DNA from: AC-49 sp963817035 | GTDB taxonomy: Bacteria; Actinomycetota; Thermoleophilia; Solirubrobacterales; Solirubrobacteraceae | Length of the DNA: 64,000 bases | Direction of reading: 5' to 3' | NCBI GenBank assembly: GCA_963817035.1 | Contig: CAWFMM010000004.1 | Location: forward strand, 2,232,001 to 2,296,000 | Shown: piece after piece, positions 23,682 to 33,187 of the stretch | Numbering within the stretch: the first letter of the stretch is position 1 | How the letters are laid out: the number at the start of each line of letters is the position of its first letter | Made by a program: the position numbers and the translations under genes | The notes under the pieces: generated by a model | The model's database searches: none | What the model was told of the DNA's origin: nothing | Seen by the model: the letters and a program-made list of their open reading frames with translations, nothing else

Positions 23682-26141
23682 CTACAGCACTTTCGAGCGG
23701 TGCCGGGCCCGCATGACCAGCGAACGCGTGTGGCTGGTCGGCGGCCCGCCGAGGGCCGACTGGAACGTCACCGTGAGCGTCAGGTGGATCGCCCGTCCGG
23801 CCGCGATCGCCTTGCGGGCCTTGGCGACCGGCTTGACCCGCAGCTCGTTGAACTGCGTTTGCTTGACGAGCAACGTGCTCGTCCCGTAGACGATCGACTT
23901 GCAGTGCGTGCGGCACAGGCCGAGGGAAGCGGTCGTCGTGTTCGCGACGACCGTCAGGGTGCCCTGATCCTTGACGCGTGCGACGAGCGTCAGGCTGCCG
24001 TCGGGCCGATACTGCGGAACGAGCAGCGTGAGGGTGTTGTCGGGGCCGCGCATAACCATGGTCTTGGTGGCGACGCGGGCCGGCGTCGAGGCGCCGGCGG
24101 CATTGCTGGCGGTGACGCCGACGGCCAGGCCCTTGCCCAGATCGGCGGCCACCGGCCGGTAGGTCGCGGCGGTCGCGCCGGCGATGTTCGCGCACGCCGT
24201 GCCGCCCTGCTCACAGCGGATCCACTGGTAGGAGAATGCGGTCGGGCTGTAGTACCAGTCCCCGGAGGTGACGGTCAGCGTGTTCCCGACCTGCGCGGTG
24301 CCGGTCAGGAGCGGAGCAGTCTTGATCACCGGCCGGGTGGGCACCTCGGGCGGCGGCGGCGTGGTCGTGGTCGTGGGGGTCGTCGTCCCCGACGTGACGG
24401 TCTGCGACAGGGCCGAGTCGGCGGGATCGGACGCGCCGTTCGCACTCGCCGCGATCACCCGCACGGCGATCCGGTCGCCCACGTCGGCGACGGCGAGCGT
24501 GTACGTGGTGAGGGTCGCGCCGATGATGTCCGAGCACGAGGACGCGGTCGACGAGAAGCAGCGCCGCCACTGGTAGGAGTAGCCCGTCGGGGTGGCGCTC
24601 CAGGTTCCCACGGTCGCGCCGAGGGTCACGCCCTTGGTCGTCGCACCGGTGATCAGGGGCGCGGAGAGGCTCACCGGCGGTGAGCCGTGGATGACGGCCG
24701 ACGGGCCCGAGGTCGCCGCTGCGGACGCGCCGTTGAGGTTGGTCGCCACGACGACGACGCGCACCGTCGAGCCGGCCTGCGGAGCGGTCGGATTGAGCGA
24801 GGCCCCCGTCGCGCCGGCGATGTCGGCGCAGTTCGCGCCCGCGGCGTCGCAGAGCCTCCACTGGTAGCTGTAGCTGCTCGGCAGCCCCGACCACACGCCG
24901 ACGTCGACAGCGAGCAGCTGGCCGCTCTGCGCCGAGCCGTCGATCGTCGGCGGCGCCTGGTTGGCCGGCGGATCGGTGATCGCGCCGGCGGTTCGATAGG
25001 CCATCACGGTGGTCGCGCTGGGGACCACGAGCGTGCCGTTTCCGGCGCCGAGCCCGGTCAGCGGCTGCGAGACGTTCTGCTCGTCGGGCGGCGGGATCGC
25101 GACGCCGACGTTTGCCGACCAGCTGATCGTTCCCGCGGCCGCGTCGAGCGCGTAGAGCATGCCGGTCGACGAGCCGACGAAGACGAGGCCGCCGACGACC
25201 AGCGGCGCGGTGACGAGGTGGTTGTCGCCGGCGAAGCTCCACGACGACGTGCCCAGACCCGAGTTGGCGATCGCGCTGAGCGTCGTGCCGCTGAGCATGT
25301 ACGCCGAGCCGCCAGCGACCGCGGGCGCCGGCCCCGCGGTGAACGGCCCGAGGACCGACCCGGCCAGCGTCGACAGCGCCACGTTGCCGGTCGGGGCGTC
25401 GCGCCCGAAGACCGTGCCGGCGGCGACGACCGGGGTCTTGCCGCCCCCGCCCTCGCACGCCGTCGTGTGGTGCCAGAGCAGACTGCCGGTCACGGGAGCG
25501 AAGGCGTAGTCCTGACTGCAGGCGTAGGTCACGTACACGGCCTGGGCGTCGACGGCCGGCGAGCTGTTGTCGCCGTTCTCGACCGGCGCCGACCACATCA
25601 GATGGCCGTCGGACTCACGGGTCGCGTACAGCGTCCCGCCCGAGCCCGCACCACCGGTGTAGACGATGCCGCCCGCGGCGGTCGGGGCTGAGGAGAACGA
25701 CGACTGGCCGGGAAGCTGGACGCTCCAGTTGATCGCTCCCGTCGCCGGGTCGAACGCGGTCAGCAGGCCGCTGGAGGTGACGACGAAGACCTGGCCGCGA
25801 TCGTAGGCGAGGCCGGACCAGGGGTAGGTACCGCCGAGGCCGTGCGACCACAGCGTGGCGCCGGTCGCCTGGTTGAGCGCGTAGAGCGTCTTGTCGGCCG
25901 CGGTGACGAAGACCGCGCCGTTGACGACCAGCGGGTAGGAGCTCGCTCCGGGGAGCGGGACCGACCACGCCTGCGTGAGCGGCGTGCCGAGCGGAGCGCC
26001 GGCCAGATAGCCGTCGTGGGTGGCGTTGAGCTGGTAGGCGACCGACTGATCGGCCGAGGACGCCAGCGCGACGGCGCTCGGTCCCGCAACGGCGCAGCAC
26101 GCTGCTGCCAGCACCGCCGCGTATCTCGATTTCGCCCGCAT
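23682..26141 (-). CDS. Secreted PQQ-type beta-propeller protein with Ig-like repeats
   Basis: An 819-residue exported protein. The signal peptide (1-29) is followed by PQQ/quinoprotein-like propeller blades, e.g. TLYALNQATGATLWSHGLGG, LLTAFDPATGAINWSVQLPG and MLYALDAAAGTISWSANVGV. Three similar Ig-like modules follow between about 385 and 690, each with a conserved YSYQW(R/I)(L)C and a Cys-A/S-D/N-I-GA element (CADIAGAT, CSDIIGAT, CANIAGAT). The tail is basic. No catalytic dehydrogenase motif is seen, so a structural or BamB-like role is more likely. It lies downstream of the pst lipoprotein gene. Confidence 0.8.
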   Translation of the reverse strand: MRAKSRYAAVLAAACCAVAGPSAVALASSADQSVAYQLNATHDGYLAGAPLGTPLTQAWSVPLPGASSYPLVVNGAVFVTAADKTLYALNQATGATLWSHGLGGTYPWSGLAYDRGQVFVVTSSGLLTAFDPATGAINWSVQLPGQSSFSSAPTAAGGIVYTGGAGSGGTLYATRESDGHLMWSAPVENGDNSSPAVDAQAVYVTYACSQDYAFAPVTGSLLWHHTTACEGGGGKTPVVAAGTVFGRDAPTGNVALSTLAGSVLGPFTAGPAPAVAGGSAYMLSGTTLSAIANSGLGTSSWSFAGDNHLVTAPLVVGGLVFVGSSTGMLYALDAAAGTISWSANVGVAIPPPDEQNVSQPLTGLGAGNGTLVVPSATTVMAYRTAGAITDPPANQAPPTIDGSAQSGQLLAVDVGVWSGLPSSYSYQWRLCDAAGANCADIAGATGASLNPTAPQAGSTVRVVVVATNLNGASAAATSGPSAVIHGSPPVSLSAPLITGATTKGVTLGATVGTWSATPTGYSYQWRRCFSSTASSCSDIIGATLTTYTLAVADVGDRIAVRVIAASANGASDPADSALSQTVTSGTTTPTTTTTPPPPEVPTRPVIKTAPLLTGTAQVGNTLTVTSGDWYYSPTAFSYQWIRCEQGGTACANIAGATAATYRPVAADLGKGLAVGVTASNAAGASTPARVATKTMVMRGPDNTLTLLVPQYRPDGSLTLVARVKDQGTLTVVANTTTASLGLCRTHCKSIVYGTSTLLVKQTQFNELRVKPVAKARKAIAAGRAIHLTLTVTFQSALGGPPTSHTRSLVMRARHRSKVL

Positions 26142-26143
26142 GC

Positions 26144-26160
26144 CCGACCTGATTGGTCGG
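26144..26160 (-). terminator. Hairpin between the pst-linked lipoprotein and propeller genes
   Basis: CCGACC-TGATT-GGTCGG forms a 6-bp stem directly before the propeller gene start on the minus strand. It may partly terminate the pst transcript or control the next gene. Confidence 0.35.
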
Positions 26161-26186
26161 CAACCGTCGCAGCAACTGTAGGCGCG

Positions 26187-26918
26187 TCAGCCGGCGGCGG
26201 ACGTCGGCGCAACGCTGACCGCGATCTTCGTCCCGGTCGGATCGCCGATGAAGAACATCTGAAACGCCGTGGGTACAGGGGTAGACGCGGCCGGCAGCGA
26301 GGCGACGAGCGATCGGCCCGCGGCCACGACCTTGCCACCCTTCAGGCCGACGCCGAAGATCGGCAGGTTGCTCTGGACCGCGCCGGAGCGGTTGGTCAGC
26401 GTGCCGGTCAGGAAGGTCCCGCCGGGGTCGCTGGTCAGCTTGAGGCCGGTCGCGGTCACCTCGGGCACCTTCGTCACCGGGCGCCCGGCGCCGATCTTCA
26501 CGCTCAGCGACTGCTGGTCGGGCGCGCCCATGACCTGGTCGTCGACCCACCACGTGTCGGTTCCCGAGGCGACAAGGGCGATGCGCTGCAGCGACGGTTG
26601 GGTCCCCGCCGTCGCGTTGGTGTATAGCGGCTCCCCCGCGCCCTTGCCCGCCTGCAGCAGCACCGGCACGTCGCCCTGCGCGCCACCGCTGTTGTGCAGT
26701 TTGACCGCGACCGCCTGAGCGCCGCCGTCGCCGTTGATCAGCGTCGTCGAGATGACGCGTACGTCACGACTCGTCGCGTCGACCTTGAGCGCGTTGCCCG
26801 CCGCGATCGCATGCTTGCCCTGCTTGGCGATCGCCGCACTGCGGTCCTGATTGGACTCGCACGCGCCCAGCCCGAGCACCGTCACCGCGCAGAGGATGGC
26901 GGTGAGGGCGCGGCTCAA
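26187..26918 (-). CDS. Lipoprotein coupled to the pst operon
   Basis: A 243-residue protein whose TTG start overlaps the pstB stop (TTGA). The N-terminus LSRALTAILCAVTVLGLGAC is a lipoprotein signal with the lipobox ending at Cys20. The mature part is beta-rich and includes two possible FxxLK-like or DUF4352-type modules (VRVISTTLINGDGGAQAVAV, LTGTLTNRSGAVQSNLPIF). Its position suggests an accessory role in phosphate uptake at the membrane; its function is unknown. Confidence 0.65.
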   Translation of the reverse strand: MSRALTAILCAVTVLGLGACESNQDRSAAIAKQGKHAIAAGNALKVDATSRDVRVISTTLINGDGGAQAVAVKLHNSGGAQGDVPVLLQAGKGAGEPLYTNATAGTQPSLQRIALVASGTDTWWVDDQVMGAPDQQSLSVKIGAGRPVTKVPEVTATGLKLTSDPGGTFLTGTLTNRSGAVQSNLPIFGVGLKGGKVVAAGRSLVASLPAASTPVPTAFQMFFIGDPTGTKIAVSVAPTSAAG

Positions 26919-27733
26919 CCGAACGCCCCCGCGACGTAGTCGCGGGTGCGCAGCTCCTGGGGAGCGTCGAAGACCCGATCGACGTCGCCGAGCTCGACGA
27001 GGTCGCCGAGGTACATGAAGGCGACGCGATCGGCGACGCGCCGGGCCTGGGCGAGGTTGTGGGTGACGATCACGACGGCGAGGTCCAGCCGCAGCTGCGC
27101 GATCAGCTCCTCGATCCGCGCGCTGGAGAGCGGGTCGAGCGCCGAGCACGGCTCGTCCATCAGCAGGACCTCGGGGCGAGTGGCGATGGCACGGGCGATG
27201 CAGAGCCGCTGCTGCTGGCCGCCTGAGAGGCGCAGCGCCGGGCGATCGAGGTCATCGGAGACCTCGTCCCACAGTCCCGCGCGGGCGAGGGCCGAGGCGA
27301 CCTCGGGCATCAGCTCACGACGACTGGGGCGCTTGCGGTTCTGGATGCGGATCGCATAGGCGACGTTGTCGAAGATCGACATCGGGAACGGGTTCGGCTG
27401 CTGGAAGACCATCGCGACGCGGCGGCGCAGGGCGGTCAGCTCGATCTGCTCGACGTCGGCACCGTCGAGCAGGACGCGCCCGTCGCGCGTCGCGCCGGCC
27501 GTCGTCTCGGTGAGGCGGTTCAGCGTGCGCAGCAGCGTCGTCTTGCCACAGCCCGAGGGGCCGATCAGCGCCAGCACCTCACCCTGGTTGACCGACAGCG
27601 AGACGTCCTTGACCGCCGGGCGCCCGCCGTAGCTGACGCTCAGTGACTCAAGCGTCATCCGCTCGGGTCCGATCGCCGACGCGCGCGGGAACGCGACCAG
27701 CTCGGGTTCGGGGCTCGTCGCGACGGCGCTCAC
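26915..27733 (-). CDS. pstB: Phosphate ABC transporter ATPase
   Basis: A 272-residue ATP-binding subunit. Walker A is GPSGCGKTT, the PstB-specific VFQQPNPFPMSIFDNVAYAI follows, the signature is LSGGQQQR and Walker B is VLLMDEPCSALDP. It energises high-affinity phosphate import with PstC/PstA and PstS. The GTG start overlaps the pstA stop (GTGA). The first about 20 residues are an extension over typical PstB. phoU is not found downstream; a lipoprotein gene takes that place. Confidence 0.95.
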   Translation of the reverse strand: MSAVATSPEPELVAFPRASAIGPERMTLESLSVSYGGRPAVKDVSLSVNQGEVLALIGPSGCGKTTLLRTLNRLTETTAGATRDGRVLLDGADVEQIELTALRRRVAMVFQQPNPFPMSIFDNVAYAIRIQNRKRPSRRELMPEVASALARAGLWDEVSDDLDRPALRLSGGQQQRLCIARAIATRPEVLLMDEPCSALDPLSSARIEELIAQLRLDLAVVIVTHNLAQARRVADRVAFMYLGDLVELGDVDRVFDAPQELRTRDYVAGAFG

Positions 27734-28707
27734 CGGCCGTCCTCGAGCGGATCTCCGCGGCGCACCAAGCGGTCGACGGTGAGGTTCACCAGCAAAACGA
27801 TAGCCAATAGGACAAAAGCGGCGGCGTAGGCCTTCTGCGGCGCGTTGCCCTCGCCCGCCGGCGAGGCGTCGTAGACGAACGTGGTCAGGGTCGAACCGGT
27901 CCCGCGCAGCAGCCCGAGCACCGGCACCTCGTTCTGCGGAGAGATCTGCGGCGTCGCGCCGAGCAGGACGATCACGATCGCCGTATCGCCGACGATCCGG
28001 CCCATGCCGAGCGCGCCGCCGGTGACGATGTTGCGCCGCAGCTGGGGCATCAGCACCGTGCGGATCGTGCAGATCCTCGTCTTGCCCAGGGCCCACGACG
28101 CCTCGCGCATCTGGGCCGGGATCGTCATCAGTCCCTCGCGCGTGTTGGCGAACACGACGGGCAGCGCGATCAGCGACAGGATCGCGCCGGCCGCGATGAA
28201 CGAGCGCCCGAACACGCCGCCGCCCGACGAGGTGAACGACAGCCCGGCGAACAGGGGAAGCTGGAACAGTGCCAGGCCGAAGATCGCCAGCACGATGTCT
28301 GGCGTCCCGGCGATGATCTCGATGCCGGACTCGACGAGCCGCGCAAGCCACCGCGGGTGGCCGTACTCGATCACCCACAGAGCGGCGATCACGCCCATCG
28401 GCACCGCCAGCGCGAGGGCGATCGCGGTCAGGATCAGCGTGCCCTCGAGCGGGTCGAGCATGCCGCCCGTGTCGATCTGGCGTACCGCCGGCTGCGGATG
28501 GGAGAGCAGCGTCTTCAGGTCGATGTACTGCGCGCCCTTGACCCCCATGTAGCCGACGATGGCCACGGCGAGCGCACACAGCGCGATGCCGGCAGCCCAG
28601 CACAGGCCGAACGCGATGCGCTGGCTCAGCCGCCAGGTCGAGACCGAATCCCCGACCGGACGCGGGCGCGGAGCGAGCGCAGGGTTCGTCATCGCCTGGT
28701 CAGCCAT
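27730..28707 (-). CDS. pstA: Phosphate ABC transporter permease
   Basis: A 325-residue inner-membrane permease. About six helices surround the EAA-like loop EASWALGKTRICTIRTVLMP. GTPDIVLAIFGLALF is the conserved PstA segment and LLGATPQISPQNEV a late loop. It starts 3 bases after pstC and overlaps pstB, so all are cotranscribed. Confidence 0.92.
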   Translation of the reverse strand: MADQAMTNPALAPRPRPVGDSVSTWRLSQRIAFGLCWAAGIALCALAVAIVGYMGVKGAQYIDLKTLLSHPQPAVRQIDTGGMLDPLEGTLILTAIALALAVPMGVIAALWVIEYGHPRWLARLVESGIEIIAGTPDIVLAIFGLALFQLPLFAGLSFTSSGGGVFGRSFIAAGAILSLIALPVVFANTREGLMTIPAQMREASWALGKTRICTIRTVLMPQLRRNIVTGGALGMGRIVGDTAIVIVLLGATPQISPQNEVPVLGLLRGTGSTLTTFVYDASPAGEGNAPQKAYAAAFVLLAIVLLVNLTVDRLVRRGDPLEDGR

Positions 28708-28710
28708 CCC

Positions 28711-29697
28711 CTAGACCCGCATCCCCTGCCGGCGCATCGGCAGCTTGGCGAGATAGCCGCCGATCGACAGCATCAGGCTGCCGAACAGCAACAACAGCGC
28801 GAACGCGTAGAGCGTCGAGCGCACGGCGGGGCTGGTGATCGCCTCGGACTGGCCGACGATCGATGACGCGAACGTGTTGACCGGCTCGAACAGCACGGTC
28901 ACGCCGTCGAGGAAGTTCGGCGCCCACGCGCGACCGCCCGAGACCATCGCGATCATCACCGCCTCACCCAGCGCGCGGGCGCAGGCGAGCACCGCGGCGG
29001 CGACGATCGCCGGCCGCGCGGCCCGCACCGAGACGGTCCAGAGGACCTCCCAGCGGTTGGCGCCGAGCGCTGCGGCGCCTTCGCTCCACGGCTTGGGCAC
29101 CGCGCGCAGGGCGTCGACGATCATCGCGATCATGATCGGCGTGATCATCACCGTCAGGATCAGCACGGCGACGAGCACGCTCGACCCGGTGAGCTGGACG
29201 ACGTACTGCACCGACTGCTTCTCGTGCTCGGAGACGACGTGGTTACCGATCAGCGGTACGAGCACCAACACGCCGATCAGCCCGAAGACGACCGACGGGA
29301 CGGCGGCGAGCAGGCGCACGGCCGGGATCGTCACGCGCCGCAACCGGTCAGGGGCGAACTCGACGATGAAGATCGCGCTGAACAGCGAGAACACGAGCCC
29401 GATCACCACCGCCAGGCCCGAGACCAGCAGCGTCCCGTAGAGCAGCGGCCACGCGCGCAGGTGGTAGACCGACGCCGGCGGGTGACGGCTCGTCGAGACC
29501 ATGCCGCTGAGCTGCTTGCCGACGTCGCCGCCGGGGCCCAGCCACGCGATGCCAGTGTTGTGCACGAGGGTCGGCCAGGCCCGCACGAACACGAACACGA
29601 CCATCAATACGATCACGCCCAGGGACAGGCAGGCCACGGCGCCGAGGCGCCGTGAAGCCTGCCGATCCGTCCACGGCTCACGGAGCCATCGGAGCAT
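28711..29697 (-). CDS. pstC: Phosphate ABC transporter permease
   Basis: A 328-residue inner-membrane permease with six main helices. AAVPSVVFGLIGVLVLVPLI is the family signature helix and GAAALGANRWEVLWTVSVRA is the EAA loop that contacts PstB. It lies 21 bases after pstS. It forms the transmembrane channel with PstA. Confidence 0.92.
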   Translation of the reverse strand: MLRWLREPWTDRQASRRLGAVACLSLGVIVLMVVFVFVRAWPTLVHNTGIAWLGPGGDVGKQLSGMVSTSRHPPASVYHLRAWPLLYGTLLVSGLAVVIGLVFSLFSAIFIVEFAPDRLRRVTIPAVRLLAAVPSVVFGLIGVLVLVPLIGNHVVSEHEKQSVQYVVQLTGSSVLVAVLILTVMITPIMIAMIVDALRAVPKPWSEGAAALGANRWEVLWTVSVRAARPAIVAAAVLACARALGEAVMIAMVSGGRAWAPNFLDGVTVLFEPVNTFASSIVGQSEAITSPAVRSTLYAFALLLLFGSLMLSIGGYLAKLPMRRQGMRV

Positions 29698-29718
29698 GAG
29701 CGTTCTCCCGATCCTCGC

Positions 29719-30552
29719 CTAGTTCAGCGGGATCGCGATCGCGGCGATGATCTTCTTCGCCGCCTTGCTGCCGCGGATCCAGTCGATGAACTTCTTGGCC
29801 GGCCCCTGGGCCGGGCCCTTGGTCACCTCGTAGTAGGTGCGGAAGCCCGGGTACTGCCCCGAGCGCACGTTCTGCAGCGAGCAGGCGACTCCGTTGTAGG
29901 CCAGCGCCTTGACGTCCCTCTGCCCGGCGTAGTAGCCCGAGTTGAAGCCGATCGCCTTCGGGTCATGAGCGACCGCGTTCTCGACCAGGCCGTCAGAGCC
30001 CTTCAGATCGGCGAGCGGCGAGATCTTCGATCCGGCGAGCAGCAGCGTCTGCACGAGCGGCGGCAGCGACGACGCGCTGGTGCGGCCGATCAGGTCGATC
30101 GTGCCCTTGAGGTTCGAGCCCGGGACGTCGCTCCAGTCGCGGATCTGACCGGTCCAGATCGCCTTGGCGACGGCCGCGCTCAGACCGGAGACCTTGTTCG
30201 ACGGGTGGACGTCGAAGCAGAACGAGTCCTTGGCGATCGCGTACCAGATGAGGCCCTTCGGGTCGGTCGATGGCTTGGGATCGCGTGACGCATCGCCGAT
30301 CGTCACAGCGCCGGAGGCGGCGTCCTGGATGCCGACCTCGCCGCCTCCCTGGGCGATCTTGATCTTGACCGTGCCCGGGTGGGACTTGACGTAGGACTTG
30401 GCGAGCAGCTGGATCAGCGGGGCCGAGCCGGTCGCGCCGCTGATCGAGATCGTCGGCAGGGACTTGGCCGGCGCGGCCGCTGCGAGCGCCGCGACGAGCG
30501 CGGCGCTCACCACGGCGGCCGCGGCCAGGCGGCTATGACGAGTGGTCTTCAA
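29719..30552 (-). CDS. pstS: Phosphate-binding protein of the Pst system
   Basis: A 277-residue periplasmic/surface-binding protein, short for PstS but with its landmarks: signal peptide 1-32, ISGATGSAPLIQLLAKSY (N-terminal phosphate loop) and IGRTSASS. The final lobe has GFNSGYYAGQRDVKALAYNG. There is no clear lipobox, so it may be released or held by charge. The start codon is TTG behind AAGGAG at ideal spacing. It heads pstS-pstC-pstA-pstB-lipoprotein. Confidence 0.9.
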   Translation of the reverse strand: MKTTRHSRLAAAAVVSAALVAALAAAAPAKSLPTISISGATGSAPLIQLLAKSYVKSHPGTVKIKIAQGGGEVGIQDAASGAVTIGDASRDPKPSTDPKGLIWYAIAKDSFCFDVHPSNKVSGLSAAVAKAIWTGQIRDWSDVPGSNLKGTIDLIGRTSASSLPPLVQTLLLAGSKISPLADLKGSDGLVENAVAHDPKAIGFNSGYYAGQRDVKALAYNGVACSLQNVRSGQYPGFRTYYEVTKGPAQGPAKKFIDWIRGSKAAKKIIAAIAIPLN

Positions 30553-30664
30553 GGGAACTCCTTTTCCGAAACGGGACAAGTCGAGGACGGCACGATAGCG
30601 CATTCTGCATAAATTCGATTGGGAATATAAGCTTGATGGGAAAGCACCCGACAAGGAGGTCCCC
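30553..30664. promoter_or_regulatory. Divergent promoter region, pstS and a secreted-protein gene
   Basis: This 112-bp gap is the most AT-rich stretch nearby, with GCATAAATTCGATTGGGAAT followed by ATAAGCTTGATGG in its middle. Both flanking genes use TTG starts with excellent ribosome-binding sites (AAGGAG for pstS; AAGGAGGT for the right-hand gene). Phosphate-controlled promoters are expected, but I cannot define a direct-repeat Pho box. Confidence 0.5.
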
Positions 30665-31330
30665 TTGACTTCACGCATCCCGCTGTTGATGGTCGTCGTG
30701 GCCATCGCCCTGACCACCGGCGCCGCGTCCGCGCAGGCGTTCGACAATCCCAACACCGCCCAGTGCTATGGCCACCTCGAGGCCGGCGAGCCAGCGCCCG
30801 GTGACACCGACACCCAGGTCAGGTACGCCTTCGGTTGCTCCACGCCGATCACCGGCTACCAGATCCAGGCGCAGGTCCCGATCACCGGCTTCGACACCTC
30901 GGCGATCGCGCTCGACGGGACCGGCGCGGTCTCGCCGACCGACAGCTTCACGTGCAACGGGGACTTCCCCGGCATCGCGTTCAACTGCGTCGGGACCTAT
31001 AGCGGGCGGTCGACCAACCTCCAGTTCGAGTCGGTCGTCGGCCAGTTCGCGATCGGGACGAAGCTGTGCGCCGAGCCGCGGGTCGATCCGCTGCTGACCG
31101 TCGTCTACGCGTCGGTCAACCCGACCACCGGTGTGGTGACGCAGGCGATCGCCGGACCGTTCGATCTCGGCCGGCCGCTGAAGTGCCCGAAGTCGATCTA
31201 CGCCGGCAGCGCCCGGATCGGACCCGACGGGACGCCGGTCGTCAAGACGGCGCCCAAGCACAAGGCGAAGGCCAAGACGACGAAGGGGCACAAGAAGACC
31301 AAGGCCAAGAAGCACGCGACCAAGCGGTAA
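30665..31330 (+). CDS. Secreted protein with Lys-rich tail
   Basis: A 221-residue exported protein. The signal peptide (about 1-25, cleaved after ASAQA) precedes a beta-rich domain with four Cys that can pair (CYGHLEAG, FGCSTPITGYQIQA, CNGDFPGIAFNC). The last about 35 residues alternate Lys, Ala and Thr (KAKTTKGHKKTKAKK). The tail may bind teichoic acid-like polymers or polyphosphate. TTG is chosen as start because it follows AAGGAGGT. It is divergent from pstS and possibly phosphate-regulated. Confidence 0.7.
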   Translation: MTSRIPLLMVVVAIALTTGAASAQAFDNPNTAQCYGHLEAGEPAPGDTDTQVRYAFGCSTPITGYQIQAQVPITGFDTSAIALDGTGAVSPTDSFTCNGDFPGIAFNCVGTYSGRSTNLQFESVVGQFAIGTKLCAEPRVDPLLTVVYASVNPTTGVVTQAIAGPFDLGRPLKCPKSIYAGSARIGPDGTPVVKTAPKHKAKAKTTKGHKKTKAKKHATKR

Positions 31331-31363
31331 GGCACGGGCGACCGACCGCTCCGGGTGACCACC

Positions 31364-31387
31364 GCGGCGCGCCTGACGGCGCGCCGC
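31364..31387. terminator. Bidirectional terminator hairpin between convergent genes
   Basis: GCGGCGCGCC, loop TGAC, GGCGCGCCGC is a perfect 10-bp stem between the stops of the secreted-protein gene and the acyl-CoA synthetase gene. Confidence 0.75.
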
Positions 31388-31402
31388 GCGCGGTCGCGGC
31401 TC

Positions 31403-33154
31403 CTACTCGTAGAGCGAGTCGAAGACCGTCGCGTACTTCTCGTTGACCACATTGCGGCGGACCTTCAGCGTCGGCGTCAGCTCGCCGGTCTCCTGCGAGA
31501 GGTCGTGGTCGAGGATCGCGAAGCGCTTGACCTGCTCGACCTGCGCGTACTTGGCGTTGGAGCGATCGAGCTCGGCCTGGATCAGCTCGCGCACACGCGG
31601 CTCGGCGGCCAGCGCCGCGATCGAGGTATCGGCGATCCCCTGCTCGGTCGCCCACGGGACGATCTCGTCGGCGTCGAGCGTCACCGCCATGACCGGATAC
31701 GGGCGCCGGTCGCCGTGCATGACGGCCTGCGAGACCCAGCGGCTCTGCTTCATGTCGTTCTCGAGGTTGGCCGGCGTGAGGTTCTTGCCGCCCGCGGTGA
31801 TGATGATGTCCTTCTTGCGGCCCGTGATGTAGACGAAGCCGTCCTCGTCGACGCGCCCGACGTCACCGGTGTGGAGCCAGCCGTCGACGATCGCCCCGAA
31901 CGACGCGTCGTCGTTGCCGTGGTAGCCCTGGAAGATGTTGCGGCCCTTGATCAGCAACTCGCCGTCGTCGGCGGTGCGGACCTCGCAGCCCGGAATCGGG
32001 CGCCCGACCGAGCCGAAGCGGTGGTGCTCGATCGTCGAATACGTCGCCACTGTCGCGGTCTCGGTCATGCCGAAGCCTTCGAGCAGTGGGACCCCACAGC
32101 CGTAGAAGAACTCGAGGATCTCAGGCGAGATCGGGGCGGCCCCGGAGACCGCCTGGCGCACGTTGCCGCCGAAGATCGCGCGTACCGGCGCGAAGATCGC
32201 CGCGTCGGCCTGGTCGAACTGCTGCTGGATCTCCCGCGGGACGGTCTCACCGCGCAGATGCATGTCGCGCACGCGGGCACCAAGCTGCGCGGCCTGCGTC
32301 ATCTGCTCGCGCACCTCCGGCGGCTTGGAGCTCAGCGCGGCGGTGTAGATCTTCTCGAAGATCCGCGGCACGCTCGGGAAGTACGTCGGGCGCACCTCCT
32401 GGAGCTCGGGGAGGATCTTGGCCGGATCGCCACCGAAGTAGGCGATCGTGGCGCCGACGCGGACGCTGAGCAGCTGGATCAGCAGCGCGAACGCGTGGGC
32501 GAGCGGCAGGAACAGGTAGGCGACGTCGTCGGCGCGCAGCACGTCGATCTCGGTGCACGCGTCGAGCACGAAGCGGTAGTTGTCATGGGTGAGGACACAG
32601 CCCTTGGGCATGCCGGTCGTGCCCGACGTGTAGATGATCGTGAACGGGTCCTGCGGTGTCACCGCACGTGAGCGCTCCTGGAGCGCCGCGACGGGTTGAC
32701 CGGCGCCGCGGGCGCGCAGTTCGCCGAGCCCCGGATCGATGATCACGACGTCGCGCAGCGCCGGAAGGTTGGCGCGGACGGCGGCGATCTTCGCGGCCTG
32801 CGCGTCGTTCTCGCAGACGATCGCGACCGCCCCGGAGTCCGAGACGACCCATTCGCACTCCTCGGGCGAGTTGGTCGCGTAGATCGGAACGACGACGGCG
32901 CCGATCGAGGTGATCGCGAAGTCGCAATAGGTCCACTCGGGGCGGGTCTGGCTGAGCAGGCAGACGCGCTCGCCCGGCGCGATACCGAGGTCGATCAGGC
33001 CCAGTGCGATCTCCCCGACGATCGCGGCAACTTCGGCGTAGGTGGTGTCGCGCCACTCACCGTCGAACTTCTGCCGGACGAAGACCCGGTCGGGCGAACG
33101 CGTCGCGGTGTACTCGAACAGGTCGGCGATCGTATGCGTAGCATCGGGAGCCAT
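31403..33154 (-). CDS. Long-chain fatty acid-CoA ligase (FAA1/FadD15-like)
   Basis: A 583-residue member of the ANL adenylate-forming family. The P-loop is IIYTSGTTGMPKGCVLTHDN, the adenylate motif region is YGCGVPLLEGFGMTETATVA, and GWLHTGDVGRVDEDGFVYITGRKKDI is split around the hinge. Length and order match long-chain acyl-CoA synthetases that activate fatty acids with ATP and CoA. ATG at 33154 is supported by immediate similarity. A second ligase lies 10 kb away. Confidence 0.9.
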   Translation of the reverse strand: MAPDATHTIADLFEYTATRSPDRVFVRQKFDGEWRDTTYAEVAAIVGEIALGLIDLGIAPGERVCLLSQTRPEWTYCDFAITSIGAVVVPIYATNSPEECEWVVSDSGAVAIVCENDAQAAKIAAVRANLPALRDVVIIDPGLGELRARGAGQPVAALQERSRAVTPQDPFTIIYTSGTTGMPKGCVLTHDNYRFVLDACTEIDVLRADDVAYLFLPLAHAFALLIQLLSVRVGATIAYFGGDPAKILPELQEVRPTYFPSVPRIFEKIYTAALSSKPPEVREQMTQAAQLGARVRDMHLRGETVPREIQQQFDQADAAIFAPVRAIFGGNVRQAVSGAAPISPEILEFFYGCGVPLLEGFGMTETATVATYSTIEHHRFGSVGRPIPGCEVRTADDGELLIKGRNIFQGYHGNDDASFGAIVDGWLHTGDVGRVDEDGFVYITGRKKDIIITAGGKNLTPANLENDMKQSRWVSQAVMHGDRRPYPVMAVTLDADEIVPWATEQGIADTSIAALAAEPRVRELIQAELDRSNAKYAQVEQVKRFAILDHDLSQETGELTPTLKVRRNVVNEKYATVFDSLYE

Positions 33155-33187
33155 GGGCCAACGCTACGGGATTTCGCGGGGACTGCG

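Noticed and set aside
30553..30664. Pho box upstream of pstS
   Set aside because: A direct-repeat pattern was looked for, but only AT-rich sequence is evident, so no site is claimed.
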